A stretch of DNA of 64,000 bases from Chitinophaga flava (GCF_003308995.1 NZ_QFFJ01000002.1:3844001-3908000), one strand, 5' to 3'; shown: positions 43,183-52,775, counted from the first letter of the stretch. Translations and numbers: made by a program. Notes: a model not told the origin generated them from the letters alone.

Positions 43183-44658
43183 TTATTCCCGGAACTTGCC
43201 TTCCGGTGTTATCTGCAGTATTTTATCCTTGAGGCGAATAGTAGCAGGGCCTTTTAACAACGTCTTTTTATCCGGGTCAGGATCCGACTCACCTTCGACA
43301 GTGGTTTTATCTTTTGCCGATGCTTTTTCATAAGACACCTTTTTCAGCGTATTGTATATTACGTGATGATCCAGCACATGCAATTCAGCATCTACGGTAT
43401 ATAACTCTACCAGTTGTTCCTGACCATTATCATAAACGTGTACCCGTACATAGATATTTTTTTCCTGAGGAATCGTAAACAGAGGCTGGTCAAGCTCTGT
43501 ATCAGGCTTGTCTGCATCTTTTCTCCTGGAGACCAGCATCTCCTTCAGATTTGCCGTTGAGAAATCACTGCTATTGTATTCCCTGGCTTTTAATTCCCGT
43601 ACCAGTTTTCCTTCGGCATCGGGCCTGTAAATAACCTTATCTGATACCATTGATGTAAAATAAAAAACATCTCCCATCTGATCCTCATTGGACTCCTCCG
43701 TTACACTGATGGTGCCATCAGCAGCAATGGCAGCGTTTTTACTGGCATCATAAAGGCCTTCTGAAGCGTAAATTCCATTGAGCCGTACCCGTCCGGTTTC
43801 CTTTCCATCAGATGTATAGGCAATCAATTGTACAGTAGAATCCCTCTCTGCTTCATCTCCATACATCTGCGCAGCAGCATAAAGGAGGTAAATCCTTTTG
43901 CCAGGCAAAGGAATTTTACCATAATGGTAAAATCTGATATCATTAAAATAAAGCACATCGCTGAAATCAAAGTAAGGTGTAAGCAGCGACAGTGGCTTTA
44001 GTTGGGCCAGGTCCGGCATGGTGATGTTTAACGGGGTTGTCAGCACATTAAAACGTCCGGTGAATGCATCAAAAGATTCCGTTTCCTGCGGAATAACAGT
44101 GACCTCGCCCCGCTGGTTTATCTTATACTGTTTCATCCTCGCTTTATTTTCGCCGGTATCGTCTCCTCCTTTACGGACAGTATACCAGATCTCTTTCACG
44201 AGTACAATGGAGTCATTATTCATCTCCGGCCATTTGTGCAGGTAATTGGATTCATCTTCACGGGTCTCCTGTTTTTCGCGGCCTATTTCCTGCCTGGCAA
44301 TTTCTTTACCATCAGGTGTATAGGTGAGCAACAGAGTAACAGAACCGGATTCCTTCTCATTTGTTTCGCACCAGGCGATTATAGCCATATAACTTTTACT
44401 TCGGGAGAGTATGCCGGCAGAGATTTTTTTAAAGCCCCCAGCGGCAAAGGGACCGGGGTTATTCGTAACATCTTCCAGGGAATAAATATCGATTGGCTTC
44501 TCGATCACCTTCAGGGCCTTCGACCAGGCATGAAAATTAAAGGGTACTGTTTTGACCGTATCTGCATGCTCTTCCGTAGTGGCATGACCGTTATTGGTAT
44601 TACATGACAAACATGCCATCAAAGGCAAAAGGATTAACATACTTGCTAATCTTTTCAT
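43183..44658 (-). CDS. Lipoprotein of unknown function
   Basis: 491 residues from ATG 44658 (MKRLASMLILLPLMACLSC). Two Cys at 16 and 19 both could serve as the lipidation site. The mature part is a long soluble sequence with repeated beta-like stretches such as VTLLLTYTPDGKEIARQEI and VQLIAYTSDGKETGRVRL, about 200 residues apart, suggesting two related halves or a propeller-like fold. No catalytic motif was recognised. It lies between the acyl-CoA dehydrogenase gene (downstream) and a GH3 gene (upstream); a hairpin separates it from GH3. Confidence 0.75.
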   Translation of the reverse strand: MKRLASMLILLPLMACLSCNTNNGHATTEEHADTVKTVPFNFHAWSKALKVIEKPIDIYSLEDVTNNPGPFAAGGFKKISAGILSRSKSYMAIIAWCETNEKESGSVTLLLTYTPDGKEIARQEIGREKQETREDESNYLHKWPEMNNDSIVLVKEIWYTVRKGGDDTGENKARMKQYKINQRGEVTVIPQETESFDAFTGRFNVLTTPLNITMPDLAQLKPLSLLTPYFDFSDVLYFNDIRFYHYGKIPLPGKRIYLLYAAAQMYGDEAERDSTVQLIAYTSDGKETGRVRLNGIYASEGLYDASKNAAIAADGTISVTEESNEDQMGDVFYFTSMVSDKVIYRPDAEGKLVRELKAREYNSSDFSTANLKEMLVSRRKDADKPDTELDQPLFTIPQEKNIYVRVHVYDNGQEQLVELYTVDAELHVLDHHVIYNTLKKVSYEKASAKDKTTVEGESDPDPDKKTLLKGPATIRLKDKILQITPEGKFRE

Positions 44659-44719
44659 AGGGAAGGTGTTTTGGGGTGGCAATATAATAAATTACGGGCA
44701 CGAATACACGGGAAGATAA

Positions 44720-44787
44720 GATCAGCAGGATTATTTTACAGGATTATCAGGGGGGAAGATGATAAACGCCTGATAATCCTGCTGATC
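44720..44787 (-). repeat. Nested intergenic palindrome after the GH3 gene
   Basis: GATCAGCAGGATTAT (44720-44734) is exactly complementary to 44773-44787, and inside it CAGGATTATCAGG (44739-44751) is complementary to 44769-44781. The two stems compete for part of the right arm (44773-44781). It lies 13 bp beyond the GH3 stop on the minus strand, as a terminator or RNA 3'-end element would. Confidence 0.85.
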
Positions 44788-44799
44788 ACTTAGTATTGC

Positions 44800-47220
44800 T
44801 TAGTCCTGCACAATTAAGAAGTCCTTACGCAGCCTGATGTCTTCTGAGGAACTACCGATCAATACCTCAAACTCGCCCGGCTCCACAGTGTAGTTCATAT
44901 TTTTGTCCAACAGGGCCAGGTGTTCCGGATGGAGTGTAAAGTTGACAGTTTTCTTTTCACCCGGCTCCAGAGAAATCCGCTCGAAGCCACGCAGCTGCAT
45001 CACATAGGTTGTCACGCTACTTACTTTATCTTTGACATAGAGCTGTACCACTTCATCCCCTTTTCGTTTGCCCGTATTGGTTACCTCCACACTTACCTGA
45101 ATGTCCCCCTGTGAATGTTGTTTTTCAGGAGACACTACCAGGTTGCCGTATGCGAAGGAGGTATAACTGAGGCCATAACCGAAAGGATACAGGGCACCAT
45201 TCACGCTGGTGCGGCCAAAACCATTGTTCCCGGATGATGGCTGGTCTGCATGTGAACCAGGTTTGACGGGGAAATTGAGTTCTATCTGTCCCAGCGATTT
45301 AGGGAAAGTAACAGACAAACGGCCACCGGGATTGTAATCACCGAAAAGTGTTTCTGCAATAGCGGTACCGCCCTGAGGGCCGGGGAACCAGGCTTCCAGG
45401 ATAGCAGGCAGGTTTTGCTGTTCCCAGTTAATCGTCAGTGGTTGTCCGTTGATCAGCACCGCGATTACCGATTTACCGGTAGCGTGGAGGGCCTGCAGCA
45501 ACTGCAGTTGTCTGCCAGGCAGTGAGAGATCAGTGCGGGAAAGACTCTCTCCCACTCTTTTTTCATCCTCGCCCACCACAGCGATCACCACATCTGACTT
45601 ACGGGCCAATTCCACCACTTCAGTGATAGCCGCCTGTTCGCTGGCATCCAATGGTGTAGGAATGATTTCCGTGCCTGGCCATCCCGGATTCACGATATCG
45701 CATCCTTTAGCATACATCACGTTCACCCCCTTGCCTGCCTGCTGACGGATACCATCCAGCACCGTAGTAACAGGATTATTAGAAGGGCCGTAGCGGCTGA
45801 TTGCATGGGTAGACGCTGCCGCCAGCGGACCCGTAACAAGGATATTTTTGAGCTGCTTTTTATCCAGGGGTAATGTTTCTTTTTCATTTTTAAGCAGCAC
45901 CAGGGATTCGCGGTTCAGTTGCAGGGCAAAGGCTTCGTCATCAGGTGTGTGTACACCTTTGTCGGCCAGCCTGGGATCTGCATAAGGCTTGTCAAACAGC
46001 CCCAGTCTGAATTTCACCCGCAACACATCCGCTACACGACTGTCGAGCGTTTTCATAGACAGCCGGCCTTCTTTCACCAGTTCCCGCAGAGGCATGATAA
46101 AGTCTTCCGGCGGGGTGAAGTTAGTACGTACATTCAGTCCGGCTTCCACCGCCTGCCGAACAGCATCCTTATAATCAGTTGCCACGTGGTGTTTGCTGAA
46201 GAGATACTCTACCGCTTCACTGTCGGAAACAACATATCCATCGAAACCAAATTCCTTCCGCAGCAGCTGTGTCAGGAAATAATAGCTGCCGGTCACGGGT
46301 TCTCCGTCCCAATCATTGTAGCTGCTCATGACGCCCATTGGATGGGCTTCCTGTATTACCCGGCGGAAGGGATACAGATAAATCTGATGCATTTCACGCG
46401 GAGCCACATGCGGATCGGTACGGGCATTGCCATCCCGGCCGCCTTTGGGCACGCTATATACAGCGTAGTGTTTGAGAGTGGCGGCCACTCCTTCGCTTTG
46501 CACACCCAGGGTCATCTGTTTGCCCAATTCCGCGATGAGGAAAGGATCTTCGCCATAACACTCCACTACCCTGCCCCAGCGGGGATCGCGGGCAGGGTCC
46601 AGGATAGGGACATATATATTGGTATATCCCAGCAGCCTGGCTTCGCGGCCGGCGATATGTCCGGCCCGGGACACCAGGGCTTTATTCCAGGTGCTGCCGA
46701 TGCCGATGGGGGCGCAGAAAGGTGTGGCCCTGTCGTGGCAGAGGCCGTGGATGGCTTCATTACTGAAGTCAACCGGAATGCCCAACCTGGTTTCTTCTAT
46801 AAACCAGCGCTGAACGGTATTGATGGCGTCTGTGTGTTTGCTATAGGGGAAGGACCACTGGGTTTGGGCCTTTTTATTAAATGGGAGGCTGTTAAGTTCC
46901 TCATCGATGTTGGCGATCCCGTCTTTCCACACTTTATTTTTCCATTCGGGAGTTGGCATTTCATCTTTCAGCACCCTGCCATAGCCATAAAGCGTGGCTG
47001 TCTGGCAGGTCTTTTCGTCCAGTGTCATCTGCGAAAGCAGATCGGCCACCCGGTTTTCCACCGGCTGTGCTGGATCTTCAAAAATGTCTTTTTTACCGTT
47101 TTTGTTAAAGTCTATCCAGCCCTGCCGGTAAATGGGTGACTGTTTCTGTGCCATAGCGGAACTGCCTGTCAGGGCCAATGCCAAGGCTATCGCGGAAAAA
47201 GATTTAATCTGTTCGTGCAT
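44800..47220 (-). CDS. Glycoside hydrolase family 3 (beta-glucosidase/xylosidase-like)
   Basis: 806 residues. A signal peptide (MHEQIKSFSAIALALALTGSSAMAQ) is followed by an N-terminal segment with NKNGKKDIFEDPAQPVENRVADLLSQMTLDEK, the (beta/alpha)8 barrel with the nucleophile in GYVVSDSEAVEYL (the Asp of VSD), the alpha/beta sandwich (TDLSLPGRQLQLLQAL...VIAVLINGQPL) and a C-terminal Fn3-like domain (VSVEVTNTGKRKGDEVVQLYVKDK). It cleaves terminal beta-linked sugars from oligosaccharides in the periplasm. The exact sugar is not decidable from sequence. Confidence 0.97.
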   Translation of the reverse strand: MHEQIKSFSAIALALALTGSSAMAQKQSPIYRQGWIDFNKNGKKDIFEDPAQPVENRVADLLSQMTLDEKTCQTATLYGYGRVLKDEMPTPEWKNKVWKDGIANIDEELNSLPFNKKAQTQWSFPYSKHTDAINTVQRWFIEETRLGIPVDFSNEAIHGLCHDRATPFCAPIGIGSTWNKALVSRAGHIAGREARLLGYTNIYVPILDPARDPRWGRVVECYGEDPFLIAELGKQMTLGVQSEGVAATLKHYAVYSVPKGGRDGNARTDPHVAPREMHQIYLYPFRRVIQEAHPMGVMSSYNDWDGEPVTGSYYFLTQLLRKEFGFDGYVVSDSEAVEYLFSKHHVATDYKDAVRQAVEAGLNVRTNFTPPEDFIMPLRELVKEGRLSMKTLDSRVADVLRVKFRLGLFDKPYADPRLADKGVHTPDDEAFALQLNRESLVLLKNEKETLPLDKKQLKNILVTGPLAAASTHAISRYGPSNNPVTTVLDGIRQQAGKGVNVMYAKGCDIVNPGWPGTEIIPTPLDASEQAAITEVVELARKSDVVIAVVGEDEKRVGESLSRTDLSLPGRQLQLLQALHATGKSVIAVLINGQPLTINWEQQNLPAILEAWFPGPQGGTAIAETLFGDYNPGGRLSVTFPKSLGQIELNFPVKPGSHADQPSSGNNGFGRTSVNGALYPFGYGLSYTSFAYGNLVVSPEKQHSQGDIQVSVEVTNTGKRKGDEVVQLYVKDKVSSVTTYVMQLRGFERISLEPGEKKTVNFTLHPEHLALLDKNMNYTVEPGEFEVLIGSSSEDIRLRKDFLIVQD

Positions 47221-47525
47221 GCTTTTTGTGCCATTATCAGCAGGTGCCTAAGTTACAGGCCCGGGCACCGGATTGCAAATAATGCCGAAAATTGCACCAG
47301 TATCGGGTAAGATTATAGAAATGATAAAAAAAACGGTTGCATAATAACTATGCAACCGGTGGTAACTAAAAAAACACAAACTAAAAACTGAAAAAACATT
47401 ACAGCATATAGGCTTAGGCGTTATACTGATAACGCAGAAATTAGGGTATCCCCCTATTGAGGAAAAATAAAAAATACCTACATTAGCGGGGTTCAATTCA
47501 TCATTAAAAACTCTTTGAAGGTTAA
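47221..47525. other. 305-bp gap between divergent genes
   Basis: It holds a hairpin with a T-run on the minus strand (47326-47358) in the GH3 leader and the promoter region of the sigma factor at 47526. No credible gene was found; a minus-strand open frame through here overlaps the leader and has no family. Confidence 0.4.
47326..47358 (-). terminator. Terminator-like hairpin in the GH3 leader
   Basis: A perfect 10-bp stem CGGTTGCATA/TATGCAACCG with a 5-nt loop is followed on the minus strand by TTTTTTTTATC. No minus-strand gene lies upstream of it before the divergent sigma gene, so it either terminates an unannotated short transcript or is a leader attenuator for the GH3 gene. Confidence 0.55.
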
Positions 47526-48086
47526 ATGATAACATCACCTTCTTATCAAGCATATAATGAGCTTTTCCATTCCCTGTATAGTGAATTGTGTAATTACGCT
47601 AATAGTTTTCTGGACGATGATGCTGCAGCAGAAGATGTAGTACAGGAAACATTTATCAAACTATGGCAGAAACACCGGGAATTAATCGGTATTCCGAATA
47701 TAAAAGCCTATTTATACAGAGCTGTTCGTAATAATTCCATCTCAGTTTTGCGAAAGCGGAGTGCTGAGGAGGCCGGCAACAAAGGCTTTGAATGGGTGGC
47801 GGATGTCAGTGATGATCCCGATGCCCTGGAGATAAAGGAAGCCAAGCCTTTTTATGAACAGCTGATTTATGAAGCGATTGCCAATCTCCCTCCGCAATGC
47901 AGGGAGGTGTTCACTTGTTGCCGCCTTCAGGGTATGACCCACCAACAAGCTGCCACCAAACTGGGATTATCAGCCAAAACGGTTGAGAACTATATGGGGA
48001 GGGCGCTTAAACTGCTTCGTAAATACCTGGGGCAGTATGGGTTACCAGGGATTTTATTTTTTTTGTTAAATATATTTAACAAATAA
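47526..48086 (+). CDS. RNA polymerase ECF sigma factor (FecI-like)
   Basis: 186 residues from ATG 47526. Region 2 is FHSLYSELCNYANSFLDDDAAAEDVVQETFIKLWQKHRE and region 4 is LPPQCREVFTCCRLQGMTHQQAATKLGLSAKTVENYMGRAL. It is followed after 54 nt by fecR, then by an STN-bearing TonB receptor. The C-terminal tail FFLLNIFNK is hydrophobic. It presumably drives the receptor operon downstream. Confidence 0.94.
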   Translation: MITSPSYQAYNELFHSLYSELCNYANSFLDDDAAAEDVVQETFIKLWQKHRELIGIPNIKAYLYRAVRNNSISVLRKRSAEEAGNKGFEWVADVSDDPDALEIKEAKPFYEQLIYEAIANLPPQCREVFTCCRLQGMTHQQAATKLGLSAKTVENYMGRALKLLRKYLGQYGLPGILFFLLNIFNK

Positions 48087-48140
48087 TAGAGGGTATGACC
48101 ACCTTTGCCCGTTTTAACATTAGAGCACACTGTAATTAAC

Positions 48141-49106
48141 ATGGATACCTACATATATGAAATAGTCGCCAAGCAACTGTCGTCGCAGTCCTCGCCTGAA
48201 GAAGAGGTTATCCTTCAGCAATGGAGGGATGCATCTGCGGAAAATGAGGCGGAATACCAGAAAACCCGGCAGATATGGCAGGACGCTCCTGGCCATCTTC
48301 CTCAGCAAAAACAATTTGATACTGCAGCCGCGTGGAACAAGGTAGACCGAGCCCTGCATCAGGCAGCGCCTGTCAGGACCATCCGCATGGCCACTATTAA
48401 ATACGCAGCTGCTGCTGTATTATTAATAGCACTGACAGCCGGCGCCTGGTGGCTAGCCAGCCGTCCGTCCCTGAAAGTACAGGAACTGGCTGCCAATGAT
48501 GGTAAAATCAAAAGCCTGGAACTGTCAGACAAATCCATGATCACCCTGCGCCCAGGCGCCAGGATCAAATATTCCGAAGGAGCTGAAAGAGTGGTAGAGC
48601 TCGAAGGCGAAGCCTTCTTCGAGGTTGCTGTTGACCCACACCATCCTTTCGTGGTAAAAACACCTAACCAGTCAATTGTAGAAGTATTAGGCACCTCCTT
48701 TACGGTAAAAACGGTCGATGCCCATACCACCGTTATCGTTACTTCCGGTAAGGTAAAACTAGGCATGGAAAACGACACATCCTCTGTAATCCTTACCAGT
48801 GGCCAGAAAGGCGTCTGGGGAGATGGTCAGCTCAGTTCTGCTGACAACGATGAGCCCAACTTTATGGCATGGAAAACCGGAATTTTGCAATTTAATGATC
48901 AATCACTTGTTGAAATATTGCCACAATTAGCCGACTTTTACGGGAAAGTCATCAGGATTGAGGATAGTTATCAGGCTACTGCTACCCAGCAGAAAGCTAC
49001 GATCAGCTTCCAGGACCAGTCTTGTGACGAGGTTTTGCATGAATTACAACTTTTGCTTGGTTTCAACTACAGACAGGAAGGCGATACGATCGTCATCAGC
49101 AAGTAG
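48141..49106 (+). CDS. FecR-family anti-sigma factor
   Basis: 321 residues from ATG 48141 (MDTYIYEIVAKQLSSQSSPEEE); the upstream in-frame Met at 48105 adds 12 residues of poor character. A membrane helix spans about 85-102 (AAAAVLLIALTAGAWWL). The FecR domain has LSDKSMITLRPGARIKYSEG, GEAFFEVAVDPHHPF and VLGTSFTVKTV. The C-terminal STN-like segment is LVEILPQLADFYGKVIRI. The 3' end overlaps the likely start of the receptor gene, so the two are translationally coupled. Confidence 0.94.
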   Translation: MDTYIYEIVAKQLSSQSSPEEEVILQQWRDASAENEAEYQKTRQIWQDAPGHLPQQKQFDTAAAWNKVDRALHQAAPVRTIRMATIKYAAAAVLLIALTAGAWWLASRPSLKVQELAANDGKIKSLELSDKSMITLRPGARIKYSEGAERVVELEGEAFFEVAVDPHHPFVVKTPNQSIVEVLGTSFTVKTVDAHTTVIVTSGKVKLGMENDTSSVILTSGQKGVWGDGQLSSADNDEPNFMAWKTGILQFNDQSLVEILPQLADFYGKVIRIEDSYQATATQQKATISFQDQSCDEVLHELQLLLGFNYRQEGDTIVISK

Positions 49107-51744
49107 CTTATTAAACCATTTTATCAGATATGCCTTTCATTACCTTCTGCTGATACTGCCGGCGGCTCATTTGCGCGCGCAAACCAAGCAGGACGCTATC
49201 CTGCAACGGTCTTATTCTCCACCGGCCAAAGAAGGTTCCATTCTCTTCTACATACAGGACATCCAACGCCAGACCGGCATCAATATCTCCTATAGCTCCA
49301 GTTTTCTGCATCTCAACAAAAAAGTACAGCTAACCGGCAATGAACACAGTACCGGACAGGTGCTTACCAGCATACTGCAAGGTACCGGCATTCAGGCAGC
49401 CGCTATCAATGGTAAAATCTTCCTGCTGCGGGAAACCTCCCAAACCCAGTATTATACCATCAGCGGGTTTGTAAAGGAAGAAAACAGTAAGGAGGTCATC
49501 ATCGGTGCCTCCATTTATGACCCGGTCACCCGCAAAGGCACTATCAGCAACTCTTATGGCTTCTATAGCATCCAGGTGCCAGACAGTTGTACCAGTATCG
49601 TCTTCTCCCATGTAGGCTACGAAACAGTGACACAGCGCCTACCTCCTCCCGACGATGGCCAGCTCGACATCCATATGGAGCCACGCAACCCACTGCAACC
49701 GGTAGTCGTAACAGGCGACCAGGATTCCGTAACACTACAGGCCGGCTACATCAAAATGCCGGTAGGGTACGTTTCCAACTTCCCGGCCCTGCTTGGTGAA
49801 AAGGACGTACTGAAATCCCTTCAGCTTTATCCCGGCACCGGCAGTTCCCTGGAAAGCAGCAGCAACCTGTTGATACGCGGTGGTGGCGCCGACCAGAACC
49901 TTTACCTGCTCGATGGTGTTCCTCTCTATCATACCGGCCACCTCTTCGGACTGTTCTCCATATTCAATGGTGACGCACTGAAAGATGTGTCCCTGTATAA
50001 AGATGCCTTTCCTGCCCGCTACGGCGGCCGCCTCTCTTCTGTTGTGGATATCCGTACCAAAGACGGTAACATGAAAGGCTGGCATGGCAAAGCCACCATC
50101 AGCCCCGTATCCGCCAGCACAGAACTGGAAGGCCCTTTCGTTAAAGATAAAAGTGCCATGTTCCTGTCTTTCCGCCGATCCCTGATCGACGGCCTGTATG
50201 GAAGACAAATCACCAAACAGTACGGGAAATATGCGCTCTATGATGTTAACTTCAAGCTGAACCAGATCATCAACAACAAAAACAGGATCTACCTCAGCTT
50301 CTACAAAGGGCAGGATAACATGACTATCCCCAAAGACAATATTCCTTTCCCGCTTGCAGAAGATTATAAATTTGCCTGGAGCAACATCACCGCAGCACTG
50401 AAATGGACCAAGGTGATCACGCCCAAGATATTTACCAATACCACTGCCAGCTACAGCCGCTTTTACAACCTGTTTTCGCAAAGCGCCTACATTAAAATTT
50501 CTGGTGATGAATTGCTGATAAATGGGAAAGGCGTATCCAGAAACAGGGATATTGCCCTGCACAATGAAACAGAGTTTACCATCAGCAATACACAAAAGCT
50601 GTCTTTCGGCGGTGGCTATACCTATCATAATTTTGCGCCTACTGCCTATACGACGAATGTAAATCCGGGTGATGCCATCAAACGTGAGGCTCCCAAATAT
50701 TACATGTCTGAATTTACTTTGTACGGGGAAGATGAGTTACGTTTCAACAATGATAAATTCATTGTGAGGCCCGGGCTCCACTTAGGAGCACTGGCACAAA
50801 GTCATTCTTTTTATTCCAGTCTCCAGCCACGCCTGATGATACGGTGGAACCTGCCGAATGCCCAGTATATTCAGGCTTCCTACGCCCAGATGACACAGTT
50901 CATCCACCAGCTGACTACCCCTGTGATCAATCTGCCCACTGACCTGTGGGTGCCCAGCACTGAAAATATCAAACCTGAACAAGCCTATTCCTACAGCCTC
51001 TCTTATCAGAAACAGTGGGACAACAAATGGCGGTTCAATGTAAATATCTACTACAAACAACTGAATGATCTCGTTGCCACTAATACGGCGCTCAACATCT
51101 TCGATAACTCCGATCTGTGGGAGAAAAAAGTAATCAGTGGCAAAGGCTATAATTACGGCAGCGAGTTATTACTGGAAAAAAACACCGGCAGGCTGACCGG
51201 TATTTTCTCCTATACCCTGGCCTGGGCCTGGAGGGAGTTTTCCCGTATGAATAGCGGTAGAATGTTCCCTTACAAGGAAGACCGCCGTCACAATCTGTCA
51301 CTGGCACTCAAATACCGGTTGAAGCCAGGATGGAGTCTGTCTGCGTCCTGGAAATTCTCCAGTGGCGCCCCATTCACCCTCCCGGCACAGATATTCCCGG
51401 ACTACGACTGGGGACGCAACATCAATGGGAAGCTGGATGAACGTTATTCGCCATTTTCCAATAACCAAATCAATTATCTGCCTTATATCACACGGCTCAA
51501 CAATTTCCGGTTAAGAGCCGTACATCATCTTGACCTGGGTACCAACATTTACCTTGGGCGTACTAATGCGATCTACCATACACTTACGGCCGGCATCTAC
51601 AACATCTATTCCCGTAGCAATCCGTTTATCGTGAGCTACGACCAGTTTGTTACTACAACCTATGATGAAATTTATCCGTTGCAGCTGTATCAGTACAGTT
51701 TATTCCGGACATTACCCTATATCAGTTACACACTCAAATTTTAG
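49039..51744 (+). CDS. TonB-dependent receptor with STN domain (partner of DUF4249 protein)
   Basis: About 901 residues. An STN domain (ILFYIQDIQRQTGINISYSSSFLHLNKKVQLT...KIFLL) is followed by a carboxypeptidase-regulatory-like domain (YTISGFVKEENSKEVIIGASIYD) and the plug (EKDVLKSLQLYPGTGSSLESSSNLLIRGGGADQNLYLLDG). The barrel ends YTLKF. No ATG lies close to the signal peptide (YAFHYLLLILPAAHLRAQ); the nearest in-frame ATG is 49039, inside fecR, which gives a long N-region. A start at a rare codon is possible. Non-SusC receptors of this kind are often paired with DUF4249 lipoproteins, as here. Confidence 0.9.
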   Translation: MNYNFCLVSTTDRKAIRSSSASSLLNHFIRYAFHYLLLILPAAHLRAQTKQDAILQRSYSPPAKEGSILFYIQDIQRQTGINISYSSSFLHLNKKVQLTGNEHSTGQVLTSILQGTGIQAAAINGKIFLLRETSQTQYYTISGFVKEENSKEVIIGASIYDPVTRKGTISNSYGFYSIQVPDSCTSIVFSHVGYETVTQRLPPPDDGQLDIHMEPRNPLQPVVVTGDQDSVTLQAGYIKMPVGYVSNFPALLGEKDVLKSLQLYPGTGSSLESSSNLLIRGGGADQNLYLLDGVPLYHTGHLFGLFSIFNGDALKDVSLYKDAFPARYGGRLSSVVDIRTKDGNMKGWHGKATISPVSASTELEGPFVKDKSAMFLSFRRSLIDGLYGRQITKQYGKYALYDVNFKLNQIINNKNRIYLSFYKGQDNMTIPKDNIPFPLAEDYKFAWSNITAALKWTKVITPKIFTNTTASYSRFYNLFSQSAYIKISGDELLINGKGVSRNRDIALHNETEFTISNTQKLSFGGGYTYHNFAPTAYTTNVNPGDAIKREAPKYYMSEFTLYGEDELRFNNDKFIVRPGLHLGALAQSHSFYSSLQPRLMIRWNLPNAQYIQASYAQMTQFIHQLTTPVINLPTDLWVPSTENIKPEQAYSYSLSYQKQWDNKWRFNVNIYYKQLNDLVATNTALNIFDNSDLWEKKVISGKGYNYGSELLLEKNTGRLTGIFSYTLAWAWREFSRMNSGRMFPYKEDRRHNLSLALKYRLKPGWSLSASWKFSSGAPFTLPAQIFPDYDWGRNINGKLDERYSPFSNNQINYLPYITRLNNFRLRAVHHLDLGTNIYLGRTNAIYHTLTAGIYNIYSRSNPFIVSYDQFVTTTYDEIYPLQLYQYSLFRTLPYISYTLKF

Positions 51745-51746
51745 TG

Positions 51747-52775
51747 ATGAAGTACCTGTTTCAATATTTGTGCGTTTTTAGTGTTGCTGTTTTAACTGGG
51801 TGTATACACGAACTACCGGTTCCTCCTTCCGGGAGTAAACCCAAGGCTGTTGTATACAGCGAACTGGTAGCGGGTAAAAAAGTGGAAATGCGTATTGGCA
51901 AAAGCAAGCCGGTAGGGCCCGATATTGATAATAATTTTGAAACCGTTACAGATGCTTCCGTTCAGCTCCAGGATGCCAATGGCACCCAGCTGGAACAGCT
52001 GCATTATGTAAAGGATACCAGCAGCAATATGGCCTTTTACAGGGGCAACACCCGTATAGAAAGCAACAGGTCTTACAGGGTGAAGGTGGATATGCCAGGT
52101 GTAGGTACCGCTTATGCCCTGCCTGTAACCCCCGCCCCCATCAGGGTAGAACTACAGGATACGCTCCGTACCACGCTCAACGGCCGACCAGTGTTAAGGT
52201 TCCATTTTAATATACAGGGGTCTGCTACCAAACAGTTTATTGTGATGGAAGCCCTCAAACAAATGGTACAGCTGGACACTGTTTTTTTCTATAACCAGCA
52301 ACGATACAGAGTCAGAGATCGCCGTGAACTTTTTAATCAGGTGAAAGATCTGCCTGGTGTCACTTTCTATAAAGACACCCTTTACCTCAACAGTTATCTC
52401 CGCATCCCCGTTTATACCCAGGATGAAAATGCAGACAACAATCAGGTGGGCGGGCTCAATGAAAACTACAACAGTATTCTGTTTACACAAGGCAACAACA
52501 AACCACTCAATACTCTGCTGTACATCAATGCCACTGCGCTTACTGCCGGTAGCACTGAAGGTGGGGATCCTCCCATTGGCCGTGTAATGGTCAATGTAAA
52601 ATCCGTCAGTCCGGACTACTACAACTTTCTGCTGACCTACGAAAAAGTAAGGCGTAACCCGGGTCTTAACAGCCTGATACAGGCCATCCAGCTACGTAAC
52701 AACGTTGCTAACGGCCTCGGCATAGTCGGCGGCTGCAGCCAGATGTCCTATTCCTTGTATTACGATAAGTTATAG
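51747..52775 (+). CDS. DUF4249 lipoprotein
   Basis: 342 residues from ATG 51747, two nt after the receptor stop; a GTG one codon earlier is also in frame. The lipobox LTGC ends at Cys19. The following PPSGSKPKAVVYSELVAGKKVEMRIGKSKPVG and TDASVQLQDANGTQLEQL are typical of DUF4249, and the end is RNNVANGLGIVGGCSQMSYSL. The family is regularly encoded beside TonB receptors and is thought to be a surface partner in ligand capture; the ligand is unknown. Confidence 0.9.
   Translation: MKYLFQYLCVFSVAVLTGCIHELPVPPSGSKPKAVVYSELVAGKKVEMRIGKSKPVGPDIDNNFETVTDASVQLQDANGTQLEQLHYVKDTSSNMAFYRGNTRIESNRSYRVKVDMPGVGTAYALPVTPAPIRVELQDTLRTTLNGRPVLRFHFNIQGSATKQFIVMEALKQMVQLDTVFFYNQQRYRVRDRRELFNQVKDLPGVTFYKDTLYLNSYLRIPVYTQDENADNNQVGGLNENYNSILFTQGNNKPLNTLLYINATALTAGSTEGGDPPIGRVMVNVKSVSPDYYNFLLTYEKVRRNPGLNSLIQAIQLRNNVANGLGIVGGCSQMSYSLYYDKL

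Noticed and set aside
45919..47139. 406-codon open frame on the plus strand
   Set aside because: It is entirely antisense to the GH3 gene, which has full catalytic motifs; the antisense translation has no recognisable domain.
47248..47553. 101-codon minus-strand frame upstream of GH3
   Set aside because: It covers the leader hairpin and the opposite gene's start, has no ribosome-binding site and a low-complexity aromatic sequence.
49735..50628. 297-codon open frame on the minus strand
   Set aside because: It lies antisense inside the TonB receptor and has no domain or start context.
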